From Pseudomonas sp. 30_B (GTDB lineage Bacteria > Pseudomonadota > Gammaproteobacteria > Pseudomonadales > Pseudomonadaceae), in assembly GCF_017491605.1 (NCBI RefSeq), contig NZ_JAFGYY010000006.1, positions 186,001-250,000 of the forward strand: 64,000 nt of DNA, read 5' to 3'. Made by a program: the position numbers and the translations under genes. The notes beneath the pieces are model-generated. The model searched no databases. It saw only the letters and a list, made by a program, of their open reading frames with translations, and had not been told where the DNA came from. Numbering within the stretch: position 1 is the stretch's first letter; the number at the start of each line of letters is the position of its first letter. This document shows positions 54,176-63,678 of this stretch, one piece after another.

Positions 54176-55054
54176 TCAGTTCTGACGGATACCCGCCACC
54201 AGCCAGGGCTGGTTCTCGCCCTGGGCACGCTCCATGCGCCAGCTTTCGCTGAAGGGCTCGCCCTGGTCGAAGCGCGAGGTCTTCGACACGCCGCTGAAGG
54301 TCAGGGTGGCGATGGTCTTCTCGGCGTTGTCGTCCACGCCTTCCAGTTGCACATCGAGGTTGTCGATGTAGGTGGACTGGTAGCCGTCGCCCAGGTCGGC
54401 GCGCTCCTGCTTGAGGAATTGCAGCATCTGCGGGGTGACGAACTCGGCGATCTTGTCCATTTCGTTGGCGTCCCAGTGCTGCTGCAGGGCCATGAAGTGC
54501 TCGCGGGCGGCGCCGACGAAGCGGGTTTCATCGAACCAGCTCGGCGCGTTGATCACCGGACGGGTATCCATGACCGGACGGGATGCGCCACCGAAGACCG
54601 ACGGCTGGGTCGGCATTTCACGCTGCATCGGCGCATGTCCACCTGCCATGGCGGGCTGGTGACCTTGCTGCTGGCGGCGACGGGAGGCGATGAAGCGGAA
54701 GGCGATGAACGCGATCAGCGCGATGATCAGGATGTCCAGGAACTGCATGCCCTGGAAGCCGTCGCCCATCAGCATGGAGGCGAGCAGGCCACCGGCGGCG
54801 AGGCCGGCCAGCGGGCCGAGCCAGCGCGAAGCGCCGCTCTTGGCGGCGGCGCCGGCAGCACCTGCGGCGGCACCGGTCGCGGCCGGGGCGGCGGTGGGGG
54901 AAGTCGGGGCGGCAGAAGGTTGCGCCTGGCGGGTCTGGTGGCTCGGCGCCGAGCCCATGCTCTTGCCGCCACCGAAACGCTTGGCGGCGTTGACGTCGAG
55001 GCTGAGCGTCACGGCGACACAGAAGGCCATGGCAAGGCTGAGAAAGCGCTTCAT
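54176..55054 (-). CDS. Tim44-like domain membrane protein
   Basis: The 292-residue protein has a signal peptide (RFLSLAMAFCVAVTLSLDVNA), an Ala/Pro/Gly low-complexity linker (about 35-75), a hydrophobic pair of segments (LGPLAGLAAGGLLASMLMG; FLDILIIALIAFIAFRFI), then a C-terminal Tim44 domain (FVGAAREHFMALQQHWDANEMDKIAEFVTPQMLQFLKQE, SRFDQGEPFSESWRMERA). Related proteins (MxiM-like/TimA) sit in the cell envelope. It lies beside a cation/proton antiporter, as in P. aeruginosa. ATG at 55054 chosen for its AGAGA spacing; 55063 is possible. Confidence 0.85.
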   Translation of the reverse strand: MKRFLSLAMAFCVAVTLSLDVNAAKRFGGGKSMGSAPSHQTRQAQPSAAPTSPTAAPAATGAAAGAAGAAAKSGASRWLGPLAGLAAGGLLASMLMGDGFQGMQFLDILIIALIAFIAFRFIASRRRQQQGHQPAMAGGHAPMQREMPTQPSVFGGASRPVMDTRPVINAPSWFDETRFVGAAREHFMALQQHWDANEMDKIAEFVTPQMLQFLKQERADLGDGYQSTYIDNLDVQLEGVDDNAEKTIATLTFSGVSKTSRFDQGEPFSESWRMERAQGENQPWLVAGIRQN

Positions 55055-55196
55055 CGTTGTCATTCTCTTGGTTGGTATTCGACGCGCGTCATGTTGCCGA
55101 GCAATGCCTTAGAGGACCAGTCGGATTTTGTTTCGCGCTGTTGCCCTGTCTTTTTCGGGCTCGCCGCTTAGATGGGGTCTATGGATTCCCTTTCCA

Positions 55197-55219
55197 AATC
55201 AGTCTGTTACTGATTTTTT
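55197..55219 (+). terminator. Rightward intrinsic terminator without an assigned gene
   Basis: Stem AATCAGT-CTGTT-ACTGATT followed by four more Ts. The nearest upstream gene reads leftward from 55054, so a rightward transcript of up to about 140 bases (about 55070-55219), with no ORF, may end here. Confidence 0.55.
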
Positions 55220-55315
55220 CAGAGCCGCCCGCCGGTCGGGTCGGGTGTTAGGCTTCGCTGAGCGAGGCCATTCGCCGCGCGATCCCCAGACCCCACGCCG
55301 CGAGGACCGCCGACC

Positions 55316-57079
55316 ATGCATGCCATCGACTTCATCCAGGACCTCGCGGTGATCATGCTGATCGCCGGCTTCGTCACCATCCTCTGCCACCGCTTCAAGC
55401 AGCCGGTGGTGCTGGGCTACATCATCGCCGGGGTGATCATCGGCCCGCACACCCCGCCCTTCGCCCTGGTGCACGACCAGGAGACGATCAAGACCCTCGC
55501 CGAACTGGGGGTGATCTTCCTGATGTTCTGCCTGGGCCTGGAGTTCTCCCTGCGCAAGCTGTTCCAGGTCGGCGCCACGGCGTTCATCGCCGCGTTCCTG
55601 GAAATCACCCTGATGATCTGGGCCGGCTTCGAGATCGGCCGGCTGTTCGACTGGAACACCATGGACTCGCTGTTCCTCGGCGCGATCCTGGCGATGTCCT
55701 CGACCACCATCATCATCAAGGTGCTGGGCGACCTGAAGATGAAGAACGAACGCTTCGCCCAGCTGATCTTCGGCGTGCTGATCATCGAGGACATCCTCGG
55801 CATCGGCATCATCGCGCTGTTCTCCGGAATTGCGGTGAGCGGCACGGTGGAAGCCGACCAGGTGTTTTCCACGGTCGGCAAGCTCAGCCTGTTCATGGTC
55901 GTCGCGCTGGTCGTCGGCATTCTGCTGGTGCCGCGCCTGCTGGCCTACGTGGCGAAGTTCGAAAGCAACGAGATGCTGCTGGTGACGGTGCTGGGCCTAT
56001 GCTTCGGTTTCTGCCTGCTGGTGGTGAAGCTGGAATACAGCATGATCCTCGGCGCCTTCCTGATCGGCGCGATCATGGCCGAGTCGCGCCAGCTGGTGCA
56101 GATCGAACGCCTGATGGAGCCGGTGCGCGACATGTTCAGCGCGATCTTCTTCGTTGCCATCGGCCTGACCATCGACCCCAAGGTGCTGGTGGACTATGCC
56201 GCGCCGATACTGGTGATCACCCTGGTGGTGGTGGCCGGCAAGCTGGTGTCCTGCGGCGCTGGCGCCTTTATCGCTGGCAACGACGGGCGCACCTCGATGC
56301 GTGTCGGCATGGGCCTTTCGCAGATCGGCGAGTTCTCCTTCATCATCGCCGCGCTGGGCATGAGCCTGGGCGTGACCAGCGACTTCCTCTACCCGGTGGT
56401 GGTCGGCGTGTCGGCCATTACCACGCTGCTGACGCCCTACCTGATCCGCTCCGCCGACCCGCTGGCGCTGTACCTGGGGCGCAGCCTGCCGTCGCCCATG
56501 GTGCGGGTGTTCAGCCTGTACGGCGAATGGCTGCGCAGCATCAAGCCGCGTGGCGACAAGGCGATCCTCGCCGGGATGATCCGCCGCATCCTGCTGCAGG
56601 TGGGGGTGAACCTGACCCTGGTGATCGCCATCTTCTTCGGCCTGGCCTACTTCGCCGGGACCATTTCCCAGTGGCTGGCCGATATCGTCGAGCAGGAAGC
56701 GCTGCACAAGGCACTGGTCTGGGGCGCCGCGCTGCTGCTGTCGCTGCCGTTCCTGATCGCCGCCTACCGCAAGCTCAAGGCGCTGGCGATGCTGCTGGCG
56801 GAAATGGGCGTGAAGGCGGAAAGCGCGGGCCGCCATACGGCGCGGGTGCGCCGGGTGATTTCCGAGCTGATCCCGCTGCTGTCGCTGGGCGGCATGATGC
56901 TGCTGCTGGCGGCGCTGAGTTCCAGCATCCTGCCGCCGGGTGAGCTGCTGGTCGTCGTGGCGCTGATCGCCGCGCTGGTGATCGCGGTGTTCTGGCGCTG
57001 GTTCATCCGCGTGCATTCGCGGATGCAGGTGGCGCTGATCGAAACCTTCGAGCAGAACGGCGGTGGGCATCACCCTTGA
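55316..57079 (+). CDS. CPA2 family cation:proton antiporter
   Basis: Membrane antiporter of 587 residues. The first part (about 1-390) is the Na+/H+ exchanger domain, with GYIIAGVIIGPHTPPF, LAELGVIFLMFCLGLEFSL and FGVLIIEDILGIGIIALF. The last 190 residues form additional hydrophobic segments and an amphipathic region, in place of the TrkA-N domain seen in YbaL. It is therefore a different paralogue, similar to PA5529. It probably exchanges sodium or potassium for protons; ion preference is unknown. Confidence 0.9.
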   Translation: MHAIDFIQDLAVIMLIAGFVTILCHRFKQPVVLGYIIAGVIIGPHTPPFALVHDQETIKTLAELGVIFLMFCLGLEFSLRKLFQVGATAFIAAFLEITLMIWAGFEIGRLFDWNTMDSLFLGAILAMSSTTIIIKVLGDLKMKNERFAQLIFGVLIIEDILGIGIIALFSGIAVSGTVEADQVFSTVGKLSLFMVVALVVGILLVPRLLAYVAKFESNEMLLVTVLGLCFGFCLLVVKLEYSMILGAFLIGAIMAESRQLVQIERLMEPVRDMFSAIFFVAIGLTIDPKVLVDYAAPILVITLVVVAGKLVSCGAGAFIAGNDGRTSMRVGMGLSQIGEFSFIIAALGMSLGVTSDFLYPVVVGVSAITTLLTPYLIRSADPLALYLGRSLPSPMVRVFSLYGEWLRSIKPRGDKAILAGMIRRILLQVGVNLTLVIAIFFGLAYFAGTISQWLADIVEQEALHKALVWGAALLLSLPFLIAAYRKLKALAMLLAEMGVKAESAGRHTARVRRVISELIPLLSLGGMMLLLAALSSSILPPGELLVVVALIAALVIAVFWRWFIRVHSRMQVALIETFEQNGGGHHP

Positions 57080-57098
57080 TGTCGCTGCCGAACGGGGC

Positions 57099-57167
57099 GT
57101 AGGAGCGGACTCTGTCCGCGATGTTCCGAGCTCGCTGAGAGCTATCGCGGACGGAGTCCGCTCCTAC
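57099..57167. repeat. Inverted REP doublet, GGACTCCGTCC type
   Basis: GTAGGAGCGGACTCTGTCCGCGA at the left and TCGCGGACGGAGTCCGCTCC at the right, with a short spacer. It lies between the convergent antiporter and uvrD. Confidence 0.85.
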
Positions 57168-57195
57168 GTATCCCGGTGAGTTCGCTACTAGCGCG

Positions 57196-59376
57196 TCAGA
57201 TCGCTTCCAGCTTCGCGTAACCCATCATCAGCCACTTGCTGCCCTCGCTGTCGAAGTTCACCTGCACCCGTGCCTGGGCGCCGGAGCCTTCGAAGTTGAG
57301 GATCACGCCGTCGCCGAACAGCGGATGGCGCACGGACTGGCCGAGGCTGAAGGGCGTGTCGGGCACGCTGGCGCCGCTGAACAGGTTGCCGCTGCGCTGG
57401 TTGCCGGACAGCGGACGGCTCACCGAATTGGACAGGCGCACTTCCTGGATCAGGCTCGGCGGGATTTCGCGGACGAAGCGCGAGACCTTGTTGTAGGTCT
57501 CGCTGCCGTACAGGCGGCGGGTTTCCGCGTAGGTCATGACCAGACGGTGCATGGCGCGGGTGATGCCCACGTAGGCCAGGCGGCGCTCCTCTTCCAGACG
57601 GCCCGGTTCTTCCAGACTCATCTTGTGCGGGAACAGCCCTTCTTCCACGCCGGCGAGGAACACCAGCGGGAATTCCAGGCCCTTGGCGCTGTGCAGCGTC
57701 ATCAGCTGCACGCTGTCCTCGAAGGCGTCGGCCTGGGTGTCGCCGGATTCCAGCGCGGTGTGGTCGAGGAAGGCCACCAGCGGGGGGGTGTCCTCGTCGT
57801 CCGGGGTCTCGAAGGCGCGGGCGGCGCTGACCAATTCTTCCAGGTTTTCCACCCGAGCCTGGCCTTTCTCGCCCTTTTCTTCCTTGTGGTAGGTGATCAG
57901 GCCGGATTGCTCGATGACGATCTGGGTCATCTGGTGCAGCGGCATGCCTTCCACCTTCAGCGCGAGCAGGTCGACGGCTTCGAGGAAGCCGCTCAGCGCA
58001 CTGGCGGCGCGGCCGGCCACGGCCTTGGCGGCGATCACGTCGTTGATCGCGCGCCACATCGAGGTGCCGTTCAGGCGCGCGGCGTTGCGGATCGCCTCGA
58101 CGGTTTTCTCGCCGATGCCGCGTGGCGGCACGTTGATCACCCGCTCCAGCGCGGCGTCGTCGTCGCGCAGGCGGATCAGGCGCAGGTAGGCCAGGGCGTT
58201 CTTGATCTCGGCGCGCTCGAAGAAGCGCTGGCCGCCATAGATGCGGTAGGGGATCTTTTCCCGCAGCAGCGCCTCTTCCAGCACCCGGGACTGGGCGTTG
58301 GAGCGGTAGAGGATGGCGATTTCGCTGCGCTTGAGGCCGTCCTTGCGCAGGGCGTCCTCGATCGTCTCGACGATGTAGCGCGCCTCGTCGTGCTCGTTGA
58401 AGCCGGCGTAGAGGGTGATCGGATCGCCGTCGACGCCGTCGGTCCACAGCTCCTTGCCCAGGCGCCCGCTGTTGTTGGCGATCAGGGCGTTGGCGGCCTT
58501 CAGGATGGTCGCGGTGGAGCGGTAGTTCTGCTCCAGGCGGATGTCCTCGGTGCCGGCGAAGTCATCGGCGAAATGCTGGATGTTCTCGATCTTCGCGCCG
58601 CGCCAGCCGTAGATCGACTGGTCGTCGTCGCCCACCACCATCAGGCTCTCGCCGCCCTTGGCGAGGAAGCGCAGCCAGGCGTACTGCACGGCGTTGGTGT
58701 CCTGGAACTCGTCCACCAGGATATGGCGGAAGCGCCGCTGGTAGTGCTCCAGCAGGCTCGGGCGGTTGCGCCAGAGGTCCAGCGAGCGCAGCAGCAGCTC
58801 GGCGAAGTCCACCACGCCGGCGCGGGCGCAGGCTTCTTCGTAGGCCTGGTAGATGCTGACCATGGTCGACAGGTACAGGTCGCCACTGGCCTGGATGTTC
58901 TGCGGGCGGTTGCCCTCGTCCTTCTGCCCGTTGATGAACCACTGCGCCTGGCGCGGCGGCCAGCGCTGTTCGTCGAGGCCCAACTCGCGCACCACGCGCT
59001 TGACCAGGCGCAGCTGGTCGTCGCTGTCGAGGATCTGGAAGTTCTCCGGCAGGTTGGCTTCCTGCCAGTGCGCGCGCAGCAGGCGGTGGGCCAGGCCGTG
59101 GAAGGTGCCGACCCACATGCCCGCCGGGTTGATCCCCAGCAGCTGCTCGATCCGCGCGCGCATCTCGGCGGCGGCCTTGTTGGTGAAGGTCACGGCCAGG
59201 ATGCTGTGCGGCGAGGCGCGCTCGACCTGGATCAGCCAGGCGATGCGGTGCACCAGCACGCGGGTCTTGCCGGACCCGGCGCCGGCGAGCACGCGCTGGC
59301 GCCCCAGCGGCGCGGCCACGGCCTGGCGCTGCGGGTCATTGAGGGAGTTGAGCAGGAGGGAGAGGTCGTCATTCAT
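57196..59376 (-). CDS. uvrD: DNA helicase II UvrD
   Basis: ATP-dependent 3'-5' DNA helicase for nucleotide-excision and mismatch repair, 726 residues, close to the family length. Motif I GAGSGKT is at 32-38; motif Ia LAVTFTNKAAAEMR, motif II ILVDEFQDTNAVQY, motif III GDDDQSIYGWRGA, motif IV EQNYRST, motif V VQLMTLHSAKGLEFPLV and motif VI RRLAYVGITRAM follow in order. The C-terminal Tudor-like domain is FSLGQSVRHPLFGDGVILNFEGSGAQARVQVNFDSEGSKWLM. Start ATG at 59376. Confidence 0.97.
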   Translation of the reverse strand: MNDDLSLLLNSLNDPQRQAVAAPLGRQRVLAGAGSGKTRVLVHRIAWLIQVERASPHSILAVTFTNKAAAEMRARIEQLLGINPAGMWVGTFHGLAHRLLRAHWQEANLPENFQILDSDDQLRLVKRVVRELGLDEQRWPPRQAQWFINGQKDEGNRPQNIQASGDLYLSTMVSIYQAYEEACARAGVVDFAELLLRSLDLWRNRPSLLEHYQRRFRHILVDEFQDTNAVQYAWLRFLAKGGESLMVVGDDDQSIYGWRGAKIENIQHFADDFAGTEDIRLEQNYRSTATILKAANALIANNSGRLGKELWTDGVDGDPITLYAGFNEHDEARYIVETIEDALRKDGLKRSEIAILYRSNAQSRVLEEALLREKIPYRIYGGQRFFERAEIKNALAYLRLIRLRDDDAALERVINVPPRGIGEKTVEAIRNAARLNGTSMWRAINDVIAAKAVAGRAASALSGFLEAVDLLALKVEGMPLHQMTQIVIEQSGLITYHKEEKGEKGQARVENLEELVSAARAFETPDDEDTPPLVAFLDHTALESGDTQADAFEDSVQLMTLHSAKGLEFPLVFLAGVEEGLFPHKMSLEEPGRLEEERRLAYVGITRAMHRLVMTYAETRRLYGSETYNKVSRFVREIPPSLIQEVRLSNSVSRPLSGNQRSGNLFSGASVPDTPFSLGQSVRHPLFGDGVILNFEGSGAQARVQVNFDSEGSKWLMMGYAKLEAI

Positions 59377-59554
59377 GGGGCGGCATTCTACCGGTGGGGC
59401 CGAAACCCGGGCAAACCGGACCGCCGTTCGGCGGATTCCCGACGAAAGTTGGGCAGGCAGCCGGCGAAATGCCATCTGTGATGCTGTCAGCGGAGGATTG
59501 TCCTCGGTTATGCTCCGCCGACTCTTAGGCCAGAACCTACAAGAAAAACTGCCT

Positions 59555-62398
59555 ATGACAGCGTATGTAGAGCCTTCGGCGATCCCGGTGAGCCATGCCG
59601 AGATCCGCCAGCAGTATGCTCACGAAATTGCCGTCGAACGCACCCGCCTGCTGTATCAGGGGTCGCGGATTCCGACGCTGCTCATGCTGCTCAACGGCCT
59701 GGCCTGTGCCGGGCTGCTGTGGGAACGGGTATCCACCGCCCTGCTCAGCGGCTGGCTGGTATCGCTGGTGCTGCTGGCCGTGCTGCGGCTGATCCAGGTA
59801 TCGGCCTTCCACGCCGCCAGCGCCGAGCGCCAGGCCAGTCCGCACTGGCAACGCGCCTTCCTGTTCGGCGCCGGTGCCTCCGGCCTGACCCTGGCCTTTG
59901 CCGCCATCGCCCTGGTGCCGGCGGACGCCTTCCTCCAGCAATCCCTGGTATTCGGCCTGATCGCCGCCGCCATCCTCTCGGCCAGCGTGGCCTACGCGGT
60001 CAGCCTGCCAGCCTTCCTCACCTTTGCCTTGCCCTGCCTGTTCCCCTCGATTTCCTACCTGCTGCTCAGCGAAAACCCGCTGCAGCAGGGCTGGGGCGTG
60101 CTCGGGGTGATCCTGCTGGCGGCGCTGCTGGTGGTGGCCTGGCAGATTCACCGGCTGGTCCATACCAGCCTGCTGCGGCGCTTCCAGGCCCAGGCGCTGG
60201 TGGCGCACCTGGAGCGTGCCAAGGGCCAGACCGAAGCGCTGAACCAGGACCTGGAGCGCGAAGTCGAGCAGCGCCGCCGCGCCGAACGCGAGCTGTGCCG
60301 CGCCCGCGACGCCTTGCAGGCGCGGGTGGAGGCCGGCAGCGCGCAGCTCAGCAACACCGAGGCGCGCCTGGCCCTGGCGCTGGAAGCCAGCGAGCTGGGG
60401 CTGTGGGATTGGAACCTGCTGACCGACGAGGTGCATCACTCGCACCTGGAGGAAATCTTCGGCATCACCCAGGCGGCGGTGAAGAGCGTGCGCAACGACC
60501 TGCGCCCGCGCCTGCACCCCGACGACCTGCCGCTGCTGCGCCGTGCGCTGGTCGAACACCTCAAGGGCCGTACCGATGGCTACCGCATCGAATACCGCGT
60601 GCGCCACGCCGACGGCCATTGGGTCTGGGTCGAAGACCGTGGCCGGGCCATGGAGCGTGACGAGTCCGGGCAGGTCACGCGGATGGTCGGCACCCGCTGC
60701 GACATCTCCGCCCGCAAGCTGCGCGAGGAAGAACAGCGCCTGGCCGCCACGGTGTTCGAGGCCGCCAGCGAAGGCATCATCATCCTCGACCCGAGCTACC
60801 GCCTGCTCGCCCTCAACGAAGCCTTCACCCGCCTCACCGGCTACCGCCGCGAAGAACTGCTGGGGCGCAATGTCAGCCGCCTGATGGGCTCGGCGGAAAC
60901 CCTGCGCCGCTACCAGGCGATCCGCACCGAGCTGGAGTGCCAGGGCACCTGGCAGGGCGAGCTGATCGAGACCCGCAAGAATGGCGAGCTGTACCCGCAG
61001 TGGCTGCAGCTCAACGTCGTGCGTGACGGCCGTGGCCAGGTGACCCATGTGGTCGGCTTCTTCGCTGACCTCACCGCCCGCCGCGATGCCGAGGAGCGCC
61101 TGCGCTACCTGTCGCACTACGACGAACTCACCGGCCTGGCCAATCGCAGCCTGTTCAAGGAGCGCCTGCACGAAGCCAGCCAGCGCGCCCGCCAGGAAGG
61201 CCGCACGGCGGCGCTGCTGCTGATCGACCTGGACCGCTTCAAGCTGCTCAACGACAGCCTCGGCCACGAAGTCGCCGACCAGTTGCTGCGGCAGATGGCG
61301 CGGCGCATGACCCAGACGGTACCCGAGGCGGACACCATCGCCCGGCTGTCCGGCAACGAATTCGCCGTGCTGATCGACTCCTACGCCAGCCTCGCCGCGC
61401 TGGCGCGCCTGTCCAGCCGCCTGCTGGCCAAGCTCCGCACGCCGATGACCGTGGGCGGCCACGAACTGGTGATCAGCGCCTCGGTGGGCATCAGCCTGCT
61501 GCCGGAGAACGCCTGGGAAATCTCCGCACTGATGAGCCAGGCAAACATGGCCATGCACCACGCCAAGCACCTGGGCGGCAACACCTTCCAGTTCTTCACC
61601 GACAACCTGCAGGCCTGCACCCTGGAGCGCCTGCAGCTGGAAACCCGGCTGCGCAAGGCCATCGACGAAGGCCAGCTGGACGTGCACTACCAGCCCAAGC
61701 TGAACCTCGCCAACGAACGCCTGGACAGCGCCGAGGCGCTGGTGCGCTGGCGCCACCCGGAGCTGGGCATGGTGCCGCCCAGCGACTTCATCGGCCTCGC
61801 CGAGGAAACCGGACTGATCGGCGCCATCGGCGAGTTCGTCCTGCGCCGCGCCTGCCGTCAGGCCCGCGACTGGCAGCGCCAGGGCCATGAACTGCGGGTC
61901 TCGGTGAACCTCTCGGTGCACCAGCTGCGCACCGGCAACCTGGTGGACCTGGTGCGCACCGTGCTGGAAGAGACCGGCCTGCCGTCGCACCTGCTGGAGC
62001 TGGAGCTGACCGAAAGCCAGCTGCTGGACAACGTCGAGAGCGTCACCACGACCTTCCGCCAGCTACGCGAGATGGGCGTGAAACTGGCCATCGACGACTT
62101 CGGCACCGGCTATTCCTCGCTCAGCTACCTGAAGCGCTTCCCGGTGGACTACGTGAAGATCGACCAGACCTTCATCCGCGACCTCTCCGAGCGCGGCGAG
62201 GACGCAGCCATCACCCGGGCGATCATCGCCATGGCGCACAGCCTGGAGCTGAAGGTGGTGGCGGAGGGCGTCGAGCAGGCCGAGCAGCTGCGCTTCCTGC
62301 GCGCCCACGGCTGCGACGAGATCCAGGGTTATCTGATCAGCCCGCCGCTGGCGGCGGGGGATTGCCTGGAATTGCTGGGGAGCGTCGGCCGGCGCTGA
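59555..62398 (+). CDS. GGDEF/EAL sensor protein with degenerate GGDEF site
   Basis: Membrane cyclic-di-GMP enzyme of 947 residues. It has about six N-terminal spans (RIPTLLMLLNGLACAGLLW and onward, to about 200), a coiled coil (about 215-270), two PAS domains (EASELGLWDWNLLTDEV; AASEGIIILDPSYRLLALNEAFTRLTGY), GGDEF and EAL. The GGDEF active-site loop reads SGNEF (ARLSGNEFAVL), so cyclase activity is doubtful. EAL is intact: SAEALVRW, NLSVHQL, ELTESQLL, DDFGTGYSSLSYL, KIDQTFI and VAEGVEQ. It is probably a phosphodiesterase. It is divergent from uvrD, like PA5442. A further in-frame ATG at 59510 is possible. Confidence 0.92.
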   Translation: MTAYVEPSAIPVSHAEIRQQYAHEIAVERTRLLYQGSRIPTLLMLLNGLACAGLLWERVSTALLSGWLVSLVLLAVLRLIQVSAFHAASAERQASPHWQRAFLFGAGASGLTLAFAAIALVPADAFLQQSLVFGLIAAAILSASVAYAVSLPAFLTFALPCLFPSISYLLLSENPLQQGWGVLGVILLAALLVVAWQIHRLVHTSLLRRFQAQALVAHLERAKGQTEALNQDLEREVEQRRRAERELCRARDALQARVEAGSAQLSNTEARLALALEASELGLWDWNLLTDEVHHSHLEEIFGITQAAVKSVRNDLRPRLHPDDLPLLRRALVEHLKGRTDGYRIEYRVRHADGHWVWVEDRGRAMERDESGQVTRMVGTRCDISARKLREEEQRLAATVFEAASEGIIILDPSYRLLALNEAFTRLTGYRREELLGRNVSRLMGSAETLRRYQAIRTELECQGTWQGELIETRKNGELYPQWLQLNVVRDGRGQVTHVVGFFADLTARRDAEERLRYLSHYDELTGLANRSLFKERLHEASQRARQEGRTAALLLIDLDRFKLLNDSLGHEVADQLLRQMARRMTQTVPEADTIARLSGNEFAVLIDSYASLAALARLSSRLLAKLRTPMTVGGHELVISASVGISLLPENAWEISALMSQANMAMHHAKHLGGNTFQFFTDNLQACTLERLQLETRLRKAIDEGQLDVHYQPKLNLANERLDSAEALVRWRHPELGMVPPSDFIGLAEETGLIGAIGEFVLRRACRQARDWQRQGHELRVSVNLSVHQLRTGNLVDLVRTVLEETGLPSHLLELELTESQLLDNVESVTTTFRQLREMGVKLAIDDFGTGYSSLSYLKRFPVDYVKIDQTFIRDLSERGEDAAITRAIIAMAHSLELKVVAEGVEQAEQLRFLRAHGCDEIQGYLISPPLAAGDCLELLGSVGRR

Positions 62399-62419
62399 GC
62401 GCGCCGGCCGCGCGGGGTG

Positions 62420-62725
62420 TCACTTGAGGGTGACGATCCACTCGGCGAGGGTCCTGGCCTCCTCCGGGCTGACGGCGTTGGCCGGCATCGGGATCGGACC
62501 CCAAACACCTTTGCTGCCCTTCTCGATGCTGTTGCTGATGTGTGCAACACCGTCGGTGCCGTACTTCGCCGCGACTTCCTTGAAGGCCGGGCCGACCAGT
62601 GTCTTGTTGACGGCATGGCAGGCCACGCAGGCCTTGGTCTTGAACAGTTCCTCGCCGGTACTGGCCGTGGCCGTCGTCTGGACCAGCAGTCCGCCGAACA
62701 GCAGGGCAACCAGGGCTTTGTTCAT
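62420..62725 (-). CDS. Cytochrome c551/c8-type monohaem protein
   Basis: Small periplasmic electron carrier of 101 residues with a signal peptide (about 1-21, ending ATA). Haem site CVACH is at 33-37, and the Met ligand is in GVWGPIPMPANAV. The pattern GEELFKTKACVACHAVNKTLVGPAFKEVAAKYG is that of Pseudomonas c551, the donor to nitrite reductase. An FNR/Anr-type box lies about 100 bases upstream, and an NO-repair gene is next to it, suggesting expression at low oxygen. Confidence 0.92.
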   Translation of the reverse strand: MNKALVALLFGGLLVQTTATASTGEELFKTKACVACHAVNKTLVGPAFKEVAAKYGTDGVAHISNSIEKGSKGVWGPIPMPANAVSPEEARTLAEWIVTLK

Positions 62726-62827
62726 GAAATCTCCTCCTCGGGGCTGGGCGCCGGAGCGCCGGTCGATGACGCCGGCTTCCCGCCTGGCATCCGGGGCGAT
62801 TCTAGGAGCGCCCTGAACGGCCCCGGC

Positions 62828-62841
62828 TTGATGGCGATCAA
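62828..62841. promoter_or_regulatory. Anr/Dnr box TTGATGGCGATCAA
   Basis: Perfect FNR-family consensus (TTGAT-N4-ATCAA), 103 bases upstream of the cytochrome c551 start. It would place the gene under the oxygen or NO sensors Anr/Dnr. Confidence 0.75.
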
Positions 62842-62907
62842 CAACCCTTCGCGCCTTGCCCTATGTGTGAAGCGGGTCTGGTCAGCGTCCACGGCCGCCG
62901 CCACGCC

Positions 62908-63579
62908 TCAGCCCGGACGGTTGGCGCCGAGGAACAGCAGGTTGTTTTCCAGGTGGATGTGCTGCATCAGGTCGCGGCGCAGCTCTTCCAGCCCGGCGTA
63001 GAGCCGGCGCCAGCTGTTGCAGCCGTCGGCGGGGACGCTGAGGTCGCCGGTCAGATCGGCCAGTACCGCCAGTGACTGCGAATGTTCGTCGTGCTCATGA
63101 CGCATCACGCCGATCGGCCCCTGCACGTGGGTCAGCGGAATACCCTGGCGTAGCCAGGGGAACAGCACGCTTTCCTCCTTGCACATGTGCCATTCCAGTT
63201 CTTCCTGCATCTTCTTCAGGTGCGCGGTCAGCCCGGTCGGGCATTGCGGGTGCGCGGCGTGGGTGTTCTCGACGCGCTCGGCCAGCGGGATCAGCGCCGG
63301 CAGCTGTTCGCGGTGGACCTTGTGGTAGCGCTCGAGGATGTGGTCGATCAGTTGGTCATTGCTGCTGTGCCGCCAGTCGGCCTGCTCGTTTGCCGGCGGC
63401 AGGGCCTGCAGCTCGGCGGCGATGCGTTGGCCGTCGAGACCCTGTTCGCTGGCCGCCTCGCCGAGGCTGCGCTGGCCGGCGCAGCAGAAGTCGAGCTTGT
63501 AGTCGTGGAACAGCGCGGTGCTGCCCGGCAGGCTGAAGGCCAGGTCGCTCAGGGTGCGTTCGGTCAGGTTGTCGGTCAT
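62908..63579 (-). CDS. Iron-sulfur cluster repair di-iron protein (RIC/YtfE/ScdA)
   Basis: The 223-residue protein has an N-terminal ScdA_N domain (LPGSTALFHDYKLDFCCAGQRSLGEA, with the CC pair) and a C-terminal hemerythrin-like domain whose histidines bind two irons (HILERYHKVHREQL, ELEWHMCKEESVLFPWL, MRHEHDEHSQSL, DLMQHIHLENNLLF). RIC proteins repair iron-sulfur clusters after nitric oxide or peroxide damage. It sits between two FNR/Anr-type boxes and c551. The ATG at 63579 was chosen; an in-frame GTG at 63609 would add ten residues. Confidence 0.92.
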   Translation of the reverse strand: MTDNLTERTLSDLAFSLPGSTALFHDYKLDFCCAGQRSLGEAASEQGLDGQRIAAELQALPPANEQADWRHSSNDQLIDHILERYHKVHREQLPALIPLAERVENTHAAHPQCPTGLTAHLKKMQEELEWHMCKEESVLFPWLRQGIPLTHVQGPIGVMRHEHDEHSQSLAVLADLTGDLSVPADGCNSWRRLYAGLEELRRDLMQHIHLENNLLFLGANRPG

Positions 63580-63664
63580 GGCGGGGCTCGGGGGGAGATT
63601 GGCGGTCACGGCGGTGATTTCCGTAGGTTCGCCGCAGCATACCGTTCAAGCGCTGCGGCGAGAC

Positions 63665-63678
63665 TTGAGGGGAATCAA
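63665..63678. promoter_or_regulatory. Anr/Dnr-like box TTGAGGGGAATCAA
   Basis: TTGA-N6-TCAA, one base off the full consensus, 86 bases upstream of the RIC start and overlapping the stop of the SUMF1-like gene. Confidence 0.6.

Noticed and set aside
57325..59481. 718-codon plus-strand frame opposite uvrD
   Set aside because: All UvrD motifs are on the minus strand; the plus frame is a shadow with no domain or start signal.
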